Part shown: one piece after another, positions 46,301-58,300 of the stretch
Position numbering within the stretch: position 1 is the stretch's first letter
How the letters are laid out: every line of letters begins with the position of its first letter
Assembly (NCBI RefSeq): GCF_965638725.1
Contig: NC_134950.1
Location: 132,633,636 to 132,697,635, forward strand
Reading direction: 5' to 3'
From: Aptenodytes patagonicus
Taxonomy: Eukaryota > Chordata > Aves > Sphenisciformes > Spheniscidae
DNA length: 64,000 bases
The notes under the pieces: generated by a model
Databases searched by the model: none
What the model saw: only the letters and a program-made list of their open reading frames with translations
What the model was told of the DNA's origin: nothing
Made by a program: the position numbers and the translations under genes

Positions 46301-49300
46301 GCTTTTGAGCAGTCATGGATTTGGTTATAAGAAAGAAGCATTCATGGCACTTGCTTATGGATTTGCAGGAGACATTTCTATTTTCCCACAAACAGAGTTT
46401 TGTCTGAGACTAGCTCTGTTTACCTGACTTGATCTTGCATAAACCTGTACTCCTGGCAAAAGGTGAAGGGGATGACTTACCTAGTTTGGCAGAATATTTG
46501 ACAATATAGTAAGGCTGGTTTTCACTGACCAAACCACAGTGTTTGGCCAATGATTTTTTCACTGGTCACATCAGGTTTGCCTTTTGCCTGCCATGTGCCA
46601 AAAGGAGAGAAATAAGCATTCAGAAACCCTAAATTTAGCCCAATGAAATTAATTTTTCCTTGGCTCCTTCATGAGTAGGCACCTCCATTGAGTGAAAATC
46701 CCAAACATCCTTTCACATTTGCTTTTGGCTGGCATTACCATTGTAAGAAAGGGTGCTGTGCTTTGGAGGGGAAGACTAGGGATTTTTCTGTTGAGTTAAC
46801 TGATCAGCTTTCTGGCCTGTTTCACTAGGCAGCAGCATGAATACTTGGGCAGGCACTACAGAGAAGGAGTGTTGCAAGGGAAGAGCGAGAGTAGCCCAAG
46901 CAAAGGAAAGGAGATGAAAATACAATACACATTGAGGGGTTTGGTTACACCAATCTGATACAGTCCGCCGCAAAAAGGGACATAGGCCCATATCATCTCC
47001 ACACCTTTCTCCTGGCCATGTACTCCTGCTGCTTGCCCTCTTGACAGCTCTGGCACTTGTCTGCCCCAACAATCACATTGAGTTCATTATTCTGGCAAAA
47101 AGCCAACCCAGCAAAAATCAGTAAATAATGTCATGTTAGATAAGTGATCTAAATTGGCTTGCTCTGCAGTCAGGTAAGCATCAAGCACCTAGGCGAGGGA
47201 GGGAGTGGATTATGCAGCTGGGAGCAAAAGTTAGAGAGATCTTCCCCTTTCTGTGGCAACAAGGTGTTAAGTCTCCTGCTCTATACCATTCCCTGCAAGG
47301 AAGTGGCATGAGGAGACCAGTTTGTAGGGTCTCAATTTGTATCCCTCATTGGTATCTCCCAGATGTCATGCGATTCCATGGCATTACACCTGGCATTGTT
47401 AACATGCTGTCCTCGTTTCAGCTGGGATAGAGTTAATTTTCTTCCTAGTAGCTGGTACAGTGCTGTGTTTTGGATTTAGTATGAGAATAATGTTGATAAC
47501 ACACCGACGTTTTATTTGTTGCTAAGTACTGCTTACACTAGTCAAGGACTTCTCAGCTTCCCATGCTCTACCAACTGAGAAAGCTGGAGTACAATCAGTA
47601 CTTTTCAGCTTTTTAGATTAGCTGTTGTCATTCCTTTCAAACCATCTTGTCACCCATGTTATCAAACTTCAATTAAAATTGCTAGCAATATGACTTGGTT
47701 TTAGAATTTTTATGCTAGATGCGGATCACTTAATATAGCCAGACTGTCCTAAAACTAGTGACCCAAAAGCTGCTAGGAAGTCTGCCAACTGACACGCTGA
47801 TACTTAGAATCCACTCCTGTATTGTGCTGGTCACTTTCTATTCCTGTTGAGATCTGTGGATGCTGAAGGTGCACAACATCCCAAAAGCAGTAGGATTTGA
47901 CCATCAGATTTACAGATGTGATTGTGGTTATAAAAAAATATATGTACGCTTAAGGTTGGTGGGTTTTTTTTATTTTTTTTTTATATACTTTTCTAGGCCT
48001 TTGATTGTTATTGGAGGCTCTTCTGACAGAAATCAGGAAACCATGGGAGCTTTCCAAGAATTCCCACAGGTACATAGACGTACAACTTTGTACAAAAAGA
48101 TTTCAGTTAAATAATTGGTGGTGTTTCTTCATTAGTGTAGGAATAACAATCCCAAACACTAACATTTCCTAACAGATCTTACAATGCTGTTGATTTGCTC
48201 CATCTACTGGTTTAAGATGGACACTGTGTAAATACAGCCGATTATTTGGAATGTCTTTGTCCGCAGTCATGTTAGAATTCATGCCCTGTTTTAGGTTGTC
48301 AGCTGGTGTAAACTACTGTTGTCTGTCTGTTCTGAGATGGAAGAAAGCAAAATAAAATTTCCAAGAAAAGAAGCACCACTCTCTGGAATGAGTATGGCTT
48401 TGACAGTTTCCACCAGCTGAGGAACTGCATTTTTTTATGTGGGAGTTTTCAACTTGTTGCTTTCTATTTGGCATTTTTTCTGGTTTATTCATGTTGAAAT
48501 GAGATGGAAATGAGGAAATCACTTTGATAAATCAATATAATGGTTATATGCATTTACTCAGGTTGAAGCTGGTAGGCTGTACAACAAACTGTCTGTCCGC
48601 CCAAGCAGCCTAGAAGTTATTCCTGCTGTTATTGAAAAGGTATGAAAAAATACTAAATTAGCAACAGAACATCGAGTAACTGTCTCCTACTGTATAAGCT
48701 TTGAGGGTTTATTTTTTGTATAGTTGTTACTGTAAATAGTTTGATCCTGCAGATGTTAGGTGATGTTTGAGTGAGTAAATTAACAACCGGGGAGGTTTTT
48801 CCTATGAACTGTGCTATGGAACAGGTTAGAAATAGATTCTGGTCCAATCTGATGCTTACTGATCCCTGCAGTGTTTTTTGTTAGCTTCAGTCAGAGCTGG
48901 AAAATTTTTATGAAAGAAATGCTTTTAGGGAGAGATGCAATAACTAGAAATGTAATACTACACATTTCAGCTCTTTTACCACTCATTATGTGAAGGAGAT
49001 TTGGAGGGGGGTGCGGTGGAGGTGGTTGTGTTTGGTTTTGGGGTTTGGTTGTTGGTTTGATGGGGTTTTTGAGAGAGTGAGAGAAAACACATCCTTACCT
49101 CAATGCTTCAGAAAGGGTTACAAAAGTCTCTTGCTACTGCTGTAGCAACACTTCAGCCATGTCAGCCTAAATTCTGCATACAATGACACTGTTTCCAGAA
49201 GTGCAAATTCAGCAGAGCATCTACCTGTAATAGAAGAACTGGAATCAAAAGTAATAGAAAATGGAGGCATTGGTTGTCTTGGGTTTTTTCTGTTTGTGCT

Positions 49301-52300
49301 CCTTTAAATAAAATTCAGCATGAGAGTTTAATTTAGTATTTCCAAACACAACAGCTGATAATGAAGTTTTCTCATTGCAAATTAAATGAAGAATTTACAG
49401 TCTAATACTGTGCATCTACTGAAAGACTTCAGCTGGCATATAGGGGAAAATGTAAATTCAAAACTTGAATTTATTGGTATAAATCAATCCATGGGAGCTT
49501 TCCCTGTGGTGGTTCAGCAATATGAAACAGCATGTTCCTTCTCTGCCTGCAGAAGGGTTTTCTTGTTTTTTACACATAAGGATTTTTAAAATCCTTTCAA
49601 ACAGTGGTTAAAACTGTGATTATTTATTTTCTAGGCTGTAAGAACGAGCATATATGGTCGTCCAGGTTCCTGCTATATTGACATACCTGGGGATTTTGTG
49701 AATCTTCAGGTGAATAAGAGCTCTGTCAAGTACGTAAAGATTATATTCGTTATTTTTCAAGTCACTGAATAAAAGAAATTTTAGTTTTAAGTTACTTTTG
49801 TATTTTCTTTTCTTAAAACAAGAAAAAGATAAACAATAGCAATAGATTAAATAATTTGCCACAAGGTTGAAATGATACTAAAAATCCAGCCTCTAAATGT
49901 AACATTCCATCGTAATATGTGGTATAGATTATAGTTTGTAATGAAATGTGCAAAAATAAATAAATTAATATGGTGGTAATACAATGATGTCACTTTGTAA
50001 ATCTCCGGAACAACACTACCTATAAGATTAAAGAACCATGCAAGAAAAACTTCAAAGCCTGTTTTAAAAAAAAAAATCCTGTTCTGATAAATGCTGTGAG
50101 TAATGTGGTATGTAGCACCTGTTTTAAAAAAAAAAATCCTGTTCTGTTAAATGCTGTGAGTAACGTGGTATGTAGCACCTGGGGTTTTATGCTAAACAAT
50201 AGGTTTTATCTTTCAACATTTCTTGGTTTGAATTTTTTAAACAGCCTCTTTTGTTTTGCTTGACTTCCAGGTACGTGGAATGCTGTCTGCCACCTCCCGT
50301 CAGCATGGCTGAATGCTCTGCTGTATCTGAAGCAGCGTCTATCATTGTTCATTCCAAGCAGCCTCTGCTAATCATTGGCAAAGGTAGCATGCTTTGATGT
50401 AGCTTTGAACTGTACAAGTTCTGGACAAGAAAAACGACCGAAGTGATTTCTTTTCCCCATAAGTGTTAGCCATCTCCTTTTGACTCTTTATTAAAACAAA
50501 CAAACAAAAAACCAAAACAACACAGACAAACTTCTTTGAAATTTGATGTTAAAATCTGCTCTGTTTTTAGAATATTTTTATTCTGTTGTGTAACTGTTGT
50601 CTTTTTCATCTAGTTTAAGAGAAAAGTCAATTGATAAAATACAAGTTTAAGTAGAAAAAAATTCGGATAACCATTGTCTTAAGCCTAGAGCAAATACCAA
50701 GGGATCACTTCCAAAATTCCAAACAAATTCTGTTAGAATATAGAAGTGATATTCTCTGTCTGATGCTCTGGCGTATATAGCAAGAATCAGAATACTCAAA
50801 GGTCATTTTTCCATTTGGACTTACTGAAAGTGCCAGCCTACCTGTGTGGAGACATGAAGCAACACGGCAGGTGTTGCTGCTATTGCTGTTTTACAGACTT
50901 TCCATTGTACCCTGCCAGTGTATTTCATTCCTGAAATAGAGGTGTCCCTAAAGGTAGAGGATAATTAGTCTCTGTGCTGGTTAGCTTATTTTGTCTCTCC
51001 TTGTGGAATGTTAGTCACTGCAGTGGCGTTTCCGTTGAAGATACAGGTCTGCTAGGAACAGAATTGAAATAAGCACCTTGTTTCACCCAGGCTGTTTTTC
51101 TGCAGACGTGGGTTCTATGTTTAATCAGGGAGTGAAATGATTGAGATGAGATGGATCTTATCATTGACTGGGTGATGAAATAGTAGACAGAAGGTAGATC
51201 AGGAAAGGGTTGGGTTTTTTTTTCCCCTCTCTCTGGCTTCATACACATGAACAAAAGGGTGTTCTTTGAAAGTGAAAGGTAGAAGACTCAAAAATACATA
51301 GCTACGTGTTTTGTTGATGTCAACAATTGAGAATCTACTTAACAAATTTATCTGGACTTTCTGCTATATATTGTTGTTAGCAGGATTTTTGGAAAAAATA
51401 CAGAAGTTTATTCTTCAGGATTTAAGACTCATGGACTTAAATCATTGCACAAGGACCAGTCAGTTATTCTAGATTGCCTGGGCAACCTTAATTCAGCAGC
51501 CTTGTACTAAAGGTAGCATCACAGTAAATGGACACACAAACACATATCTTCACAAGGTCTTCTCTGAGCTTCTCTTTTTTCATTAAAGGCTTATAGTAGA
51601 CCTGTTTAGGGCAGGTTGTTATGGAGCATGTGATACAACATGTGGGGGGCAAGCAAAAAATGACATTACACAACACAACGGTCTCCTGTTGCTGCTGCAG
51701 AAGTCTCTGCCCCATAATACCGAACTTCACCCACTAAAAATTGTCATTTTAGATAAACAAAATCTCCTATTTTTCCCTGCCCTGCTTTACAGAAATAGCT
51801 AAATAGTTCAACTGAAGTCTTAAAAAAAAAAAAAAAAAAAAGCTTTTCTCAAAAATACAGGAAATTTGAACCCAAATACCTGTAGCTTGGCACATTATGT
51901 TTTGAGTTCTCCAGAATGAAAAATAACAAGCAGCTTTCATAATGGGAAATAGTACTCTTTCTGCCACTAATGTAATCGGGTTAATTGAAATTCAAATGAA
52001 TACAGTAGGTTTCTGTAGTATTAAGCAGTCTCTTTCATTTCATTCAGGTGCTGCTTATTCACATGCTGAAAACAACATCAGAAAGTTGGTGGACCTTTGT
52101 GGACTGCCTTTTTTGCCTACACCAATGGCGAAAGGAGTAGTTCCTGATAACCATCCAAATTGTGTAGCTGCAGCAAGATCAATGTAAATATAAAGGAAGG
52201 CTTCTAATCCTAACATCTGAGAAACAGCTAGGAATTGTGGTTGTCTACAGATGCCAGGGAAGACAAAATGCATACAACAAAAATTTTTCAACCACATTTT

Positions 52301-55300
52301 GCACCTCATTTTAGAGCACTGAAAATCTTGCTTGGAAAGAGACAACAGATTTAGGTGGATCACTTTTGACAATGCTTAGAATGCTGGCCAGGAAGATACT
52401 TTACCTGAGAGCTAATATTCTGTAACTATGAAGCCTATGGCAAGTAGATGTATCAATGTTGTTAGTATGTATTTCATAACATAAAATGAAACTGGTAAAC
52501 AGTTTATGTTAAACATTTAACTTAGTGCACTAGACAAACTACTACCTTTTTATTTTAACACCATAAGCACAAGCTTAAGATGCACACATTGCAGTTGAAG
52601 TTTTGCTGTCTGCTGTCTCTGCATGGTGTTTGCAAAACACCGTCACTAAATTGCAGTTTATTTAAAAAGAAAAATAAGGTATTTCAAACTACACTGAAGG
52701 ACTATGTTTAAAGTAACTTGTAAGAGCTCTTTTTGGCTTTTGGCAAAATTAATGTGAGTGAACTATAATAACCCTACTAGGTATGAATATGCAGAGAGTC
52801 ATCTTGCAGATGGAGCATTTATATACTTTGAGATTGAATTATTGTCCGTTGTTGACCATCTTAGCTTTATCGCTGTTAAGCATGCTGTTAAGAAAAATGG
52901 AGAATAAAAGAATATACCAAATATTGTCTACCCAGCTGAAAGGTAAATTAACAGGAGTCTAAACTGAGAGATCCACAACAATCTTAACTTTGGCACCCAC
53001 TGTTCCCAGTATCACAGTAGTGAGTCTTTCGCTTTAACCTCAGCATCATTATAGCATCTTGTTAGTCTCCTAGTGTAATGATTCCTTTCCCAAACACAGC
53101 ATATTAGGAAAATAGTAATTCATTTTCTTCTTGAGTTCCTAAACTCAAGAATGGCTTGATGATTGGCTGTGTAAAAGGATACCTGGTTTTGGGGCTAAGC
53201 AAGCAGCTTAGAGAAAGAAAGGATTATATTCTGGGGTTTGCTGTGGTGGTTAGGATTACTTCTAATTTTGAAAACACTATTAAGTTTAATAATAATTCCT
53301 CTTTATCTGATTCTCTTATTTCCCTTTATTAGGGCATTACAGCATGCTGATGTAATCATCTTGCTTGGTGCAAGGTTGAATTGGATTTTGCATTTTGGTC
53401 TTCCACCAAGGTTTCGACAAGACGTAAAGGTTATTCAGGTAAGCAGGAAAATGATTATCACTTGAAGGAAGTCCTCTGTGTTCTAGCATTGCCTAGAGCA
53501 ATTATTGTAAATTATTTTGGTAGTGTACTTCATGTGGCAAATACTGCCCTATGGACAGTCCAGTACAGTGCATATAGTTATGGTAGTTCTCCAGAAATAG
53601 TTCTGATTTCTTTCATTATTTTTTTTACTTCCTTATTTTTTTCTAAAAATGGTTACAGCGTTGTTCCAGCTATCAAGGACTTGGTGCTGCTGTAATGAGG
53701 AGGGCAGACACTTCTATGTAGTTGACTAATACAGGATTAGACTGAGGATATTTGTGTGATCTTTGGAGCACTGGAATTTCTGTGATTGAAAGCAAATTGT
53801 CTTGAAATTGTGAAACCTTTCATACTGTTTTGACTGCTCTTTCAGCTGGATTTTTTTGAAATAGAATTACTTTCAGATCCAGAGTCAGTCATTATAAGAG
53901 CTCAGTTACTCAAAAATGTTAGTAAGTGTTGTGGTTTAACCCGGCAGGCCACTGACCACCACACAGCTGTTCACTCACTCCCCCCCTGCAGTGGGGTGGG
54001 GGAGAGAATAGGGGGAAAAAAGAAGCAAAATTTGTGGGTTGAGATAAAGACAGTTTAATAGGACAGAAAAGGAAGGGAAAATAATAACAATAATAATAAT
54101 GAAAAAAGAATATACAAAATAAGTGATGCACAATGCAATTGCTCACCACCCGCTGACCGATGCCCAGCCAGTCCCTGAGCAGCGGTTACCACCCCCTGGC
54201 CAACTACCCCCAGTTTATGTACTGAGCATGACGTCACATGGTATGGAATATCCCTTTGGCCAGTTTGGGTCAGCTGTCCTGGCTGTGCCTCCTCCCAGCT
54301 TCTCGCTGGCAGGGCATGAGAAGCTGAAAAGTCCTTGACTAGTGTAAGCACTGCTCAGCAACAACTAAAACACCAGTGTGTTACCAACATTATTCTCATC
54401 CTAAATCCAAAACACAGCACTGTACCAGCTACTAGGAAGAAAATTAACTCTATCCCAGCTGAAACCAGGACAGTATCCACCCCTTATTCTATACCATCTA
54501 CGTCATGCCCAGGTCCCATACTTTCCAATACATCCCAATTAATCACCACCACTTTTCCTGTCTTTTGATATATACACACAGATATCATTCCCTTAGTCTA
54601 TGGGCTATCCCTATAAAATGTTCGTTGAATTCATTTAGTCCATGACTTCGGGCTCCATCTGTCATAACAGTCCTTCAGGGCAGGAGAGATGGTGTGTGGT
54701 GTGGGATTGTTGCATGCTGAAGCCAGTTTTGGTCCCAGCACCGCTGCACTTGTCTGGTTCTATCATCGCTGCACTTTGCTCGGTTTTCATCAAAATTCAT
54801 TCTTCGTTAATCTGAGTGATTTTTACTGTAATACTGCTGATATGGCATATAGCCACCGTAGAAGTGATGACATACAGTATTATGTAGCAATTAACATCAC
54901 ACAATTTAATTCATTGGCTATTCTCACCCAAAATCAAATCTCCCTGAGGTACACATCGGACTTCCCCATCTTCCCGCATCACCCACCAAGTGCACCCAGG
55001 TCCTTGAGAAAAAGCAATCCCACAAATGGGTTTGCCTTTGCCTGAGACAGGAATAACCCAGACTGTCTTCCCCAGCGTATTTTTTACATGCACTACAGGG
55101 ACTTTGTCCCCTTCTACAGTACGTAAAAGTTTTGACTGGGCAGGGCCTGCTCAATTGGCAGATCCCCTCGTGTTGACTAACCAGGTGGCTTTTGCTAAAT
55201 GTGTGTCCCAATGTTTGAACGTCCCACCACCCATTGCTCTCAGCATAGTCTTTAACAGTCCATTGCATCGTTCGATTTTCCCAGAGGCTGATGCATGATA

Positions 55301-58300
55301 GGGGATGTGATGCACCCACTCAATGCCGTGCTCTTTGGCCCAGGTGTCTATGAGGTTGTTTCAGAAATTAGTCCCGTTGTCTGACTCAATTCTTTCTGGG
55401 GTGCCATGTCGCCATAGAACTTGCTTTTCAAGGCCCAGGACAGTGTTCCAGGCGGTGGCATGGGGCACGGGATATGTTTCCAGCCATCCGGTGGTTGCCT
55501 CCACCATTGTAAGCACATGGTGCTTGCCATGGCGGGTTTGTGGGAGTGTGACATAACCAGTCTGCCAGGCCTCCCCATATTTATATTTCAGCCATCGTCC
55601 TCCATACTAGAGAGGCTTTAACTGCTTGGCTGGCTTGATTGCAGCGCATGTTTCACATTCATGGATAACCTGTGCAATAGTGACCATGGTCAAGTCCACC
55701 CCTCGATCACGAGCCCATCTGTACGTTGCATCTCTTCCTTGATGGCCTGAGGTGTCATGGGCCCACCGAGCTATAAATAACTCACCCTTATGTTGCCAGT
55801 CCAGATCCACCGGAGCCACTTCAATCTTAGCAGCCTGATCCACCTGCTGGTTGTTTTGATGTTCTTCAGTGGCCCGACTCTTGGGTATGTGAGCATCTAC
55901 AGGATGGACTTTTACAACCAGGTTCTCCACCCGGGCAGCAATATCTTGCCACAATGCGGCAGCCCAGATGGGTTTGCCTCTGCGCTGCCAGTTGCTCTGC
56001 TTCCATTGCTGCAACCACCCCCACAGGGCATTTGCCACCATCCATGAGTCAGTATAGAGATAGAGCACTGGCCACTTTTCTCGGTCAGCAACGTCTAAAG
56101 CCAGCTGGCTTTCACCTCTGCAAACTGACTCGATTCACCTTCTCCTTCAGCAGTTTCTGTGACTTGTCATATAGGACTCCATACAGCAGCCTTCCACCTC
56201 CGATGCTTTCCCACAAGACGACAGGACCCACCAGTGAACAGGGCATATTGCTTCTCATTTTCTGGTAGTTTATCATACAGTGGGGCCTCCTCAGCACACG
56301 TCACCTCCTCCTCTGGCGATATTCCAAAATCTTTGCCTTCTGGCCAGTCCATGATCACTTCCAAGATTCCTGGGCGACTGGGGTTTCCTATTTGAGCCCG
56401 TTGTGTGATCAGTGCGACCCACTTACTCCACGTAGCATCAGTTGCATGATGCGTACAGGGGATCTTCCCTTTGAATATCCAGCCCAGCACCGGCAGTCGG
56501 GGTGCCAGGAGGAGCTGTACTTCAGTACCAGTGACTTCTGAAGCAGCTTGAACCCCTTCATATGCTGTCGATATCTCTTTTTCACTTGGAATATAGCAGG
56601 CCTCGGATCCTCTGTATCCCCGACTCCAAAACCCTAGAGATCAACCTCGAGTCTCCCCTGGTGCTTTCTGCCAGAAGCTCCAGGTAGGGCCATTCTCCCC
56701 GGCTGCGGTGTAGAGCACATTTTTTACATCTTGCCCTGGCCAGACTGGCCCAAGGGCTACTGCATGAACTATCTCCTGTTTGATTTGTTCAAAGGCTTGT
56801 CACTGCTCAGGACCCCATTTGAAATTGTTCTTCTTCTGGGTCACTTGATAGAGAGGGTTTACAATCAGACTGTAATTGGGAATATGCATTCTCCAAAAAC
56901 CCACGACGCCTAAGAAAGCTTGTGTTTCCTTTTTGCTAGTTGGTGGAGATGTGGCTGTTATTTTGTTGATCACATCCATTGGGATCTGACGACGTCCATC
57001 TTGCCATTTTATTCCTAAAAACTGGATCTCCTGTGCAGGTCCCTTGACCTTACTTTGTTTTATGGCAAAACTGGCCTTCAGCAGGATTTGGACTATTTTC
57101 TTCCTTTTCTCAAAAAATCCCTCTGCTGTGTTGCCCCATACGACGACATCATCAATGTATTGCAGGTGTTCTGGAGCTTCACCCTGTTCCAGTGCAGTCT
57201 GGATCAGTCCATGGCAAATGGTGGGGCTGTGTTTCCACCCCTGGGGCAGTCGGTTCCAGGTGTACTGGACGCCCCTCCAAGTGAAAGCAAACTGTGGCCT
57301 GCACTCTGCTGCCAAAGGGATTGAGAAAAATGCATTAGTGATACCCGTTGTGGCATACTGCTTGGCTGCCTTTGACTCCAGTTCGTACTGAAGTTCTAGC
57401 ATGTCCGGCACGGCAGCACTCAGCGGTGGCGTGACTTCGTTCAGGCCGCAATAGTCTACTGTTAGTCTCCACTCTCCATTAGACTTTCACACTGGCCATA
57501 TGGGACTGTTAAAGGGTGAGCGAGTCTTGCTGATCACTCCTTGGCTCTCCAGTCAACTAATCAGCTTATGGATGGGAATCAGGGAGTCCCAGTTGGTGCG
57601 ATATTGCCACCGGTGCACCATTGTGGGAGTGATTGGCACCTGCTGTTCTTCGACCATCAGCAACCCCACAACAGAAGGGTCCTTTGAGGGACTGGGCAAG
57701 GTAGACAGCTGTTTAATTTCTTCTGTCTCCAAGGCAGCTATACCAAAAGCCCACCGGTACCCTTTTGGGTCCTTGAAATACCCTCTCCTGAGGTAGTCTA
57801 TGCCAAGGATGCACGGAGCATCTGGGCCAGTCACAATGGGGTGCTTTTGCCACTTGGAGGCTCGCTTCAGCCTCCAATACAGTTAGCTGTTGGGATCCCC
57901 CCGTCACTCCAGAAATACAGATGGGTTCTGCCCCTTTACAGCTTGATGGCATTAGGGTACACTGTGCACCGGTGCCTACTAGAGCCTTATACTCCTGTGG
58001 GTCTGATGTGCCAGGCCATCGAATCCACACAGTCCAGTAAACCTGGTTGTCCCTTTCCTCCACCTGGCTGGAGGCAGGGCCCCTCTAGTCCTGGTCATAG
58101 TATCCGTTACTCACTTCTTGCAAATGCGAATCAAAAGTCCCTTCATGAAGATCGGAAGTAAAATCAGCCCTTCTACTCTGTCTGGGGAACTGCCCACTGG
58201 AGACTGGAGCAGCAGTTTTCCTGGAAGAATCCCCTTTTGTGATTGTTTTTCCTCGCAACTCATGCACCCGTGCCTCTAGGGTCAAGGTAGATTTTCCATC

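Larger units (their letters stand above)
44166..47996. other. HACL1 introns 3 and 4 (around exon 4)
   Basis: Intron 3 ends in a CT/TTTG simple repeat directly before exon 4. Intron 4 carries a truncated ERVL-type LTR at 47408-47588. No RNA gene was seen. Confidence 0.7.
48070..52047. other. HACL1 introns 5 to 8 (around exons 6, 7 and 8)
   Basis: Holds a two-copy 60-bp tandem duplication (50058-50177) and a G/T-rich stretch at 49005-49070. A long A run lies at 51822-51841. Otherwise AT-rich with nothing recognised. Confidence 0.7.

Noticed and set aside
53927..54911. Possible env or dUTPase between integrase and 3' LTR
   Set aside because: Only about 440 bp are available and no envelope or dUTPase motif is visible in any frame.
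54924..55319. 131-codon minus-strand frame in the provirus
   Set aside because: It is an out-of-frame shadow of the integrase; the real integrase frame ends at 54911.
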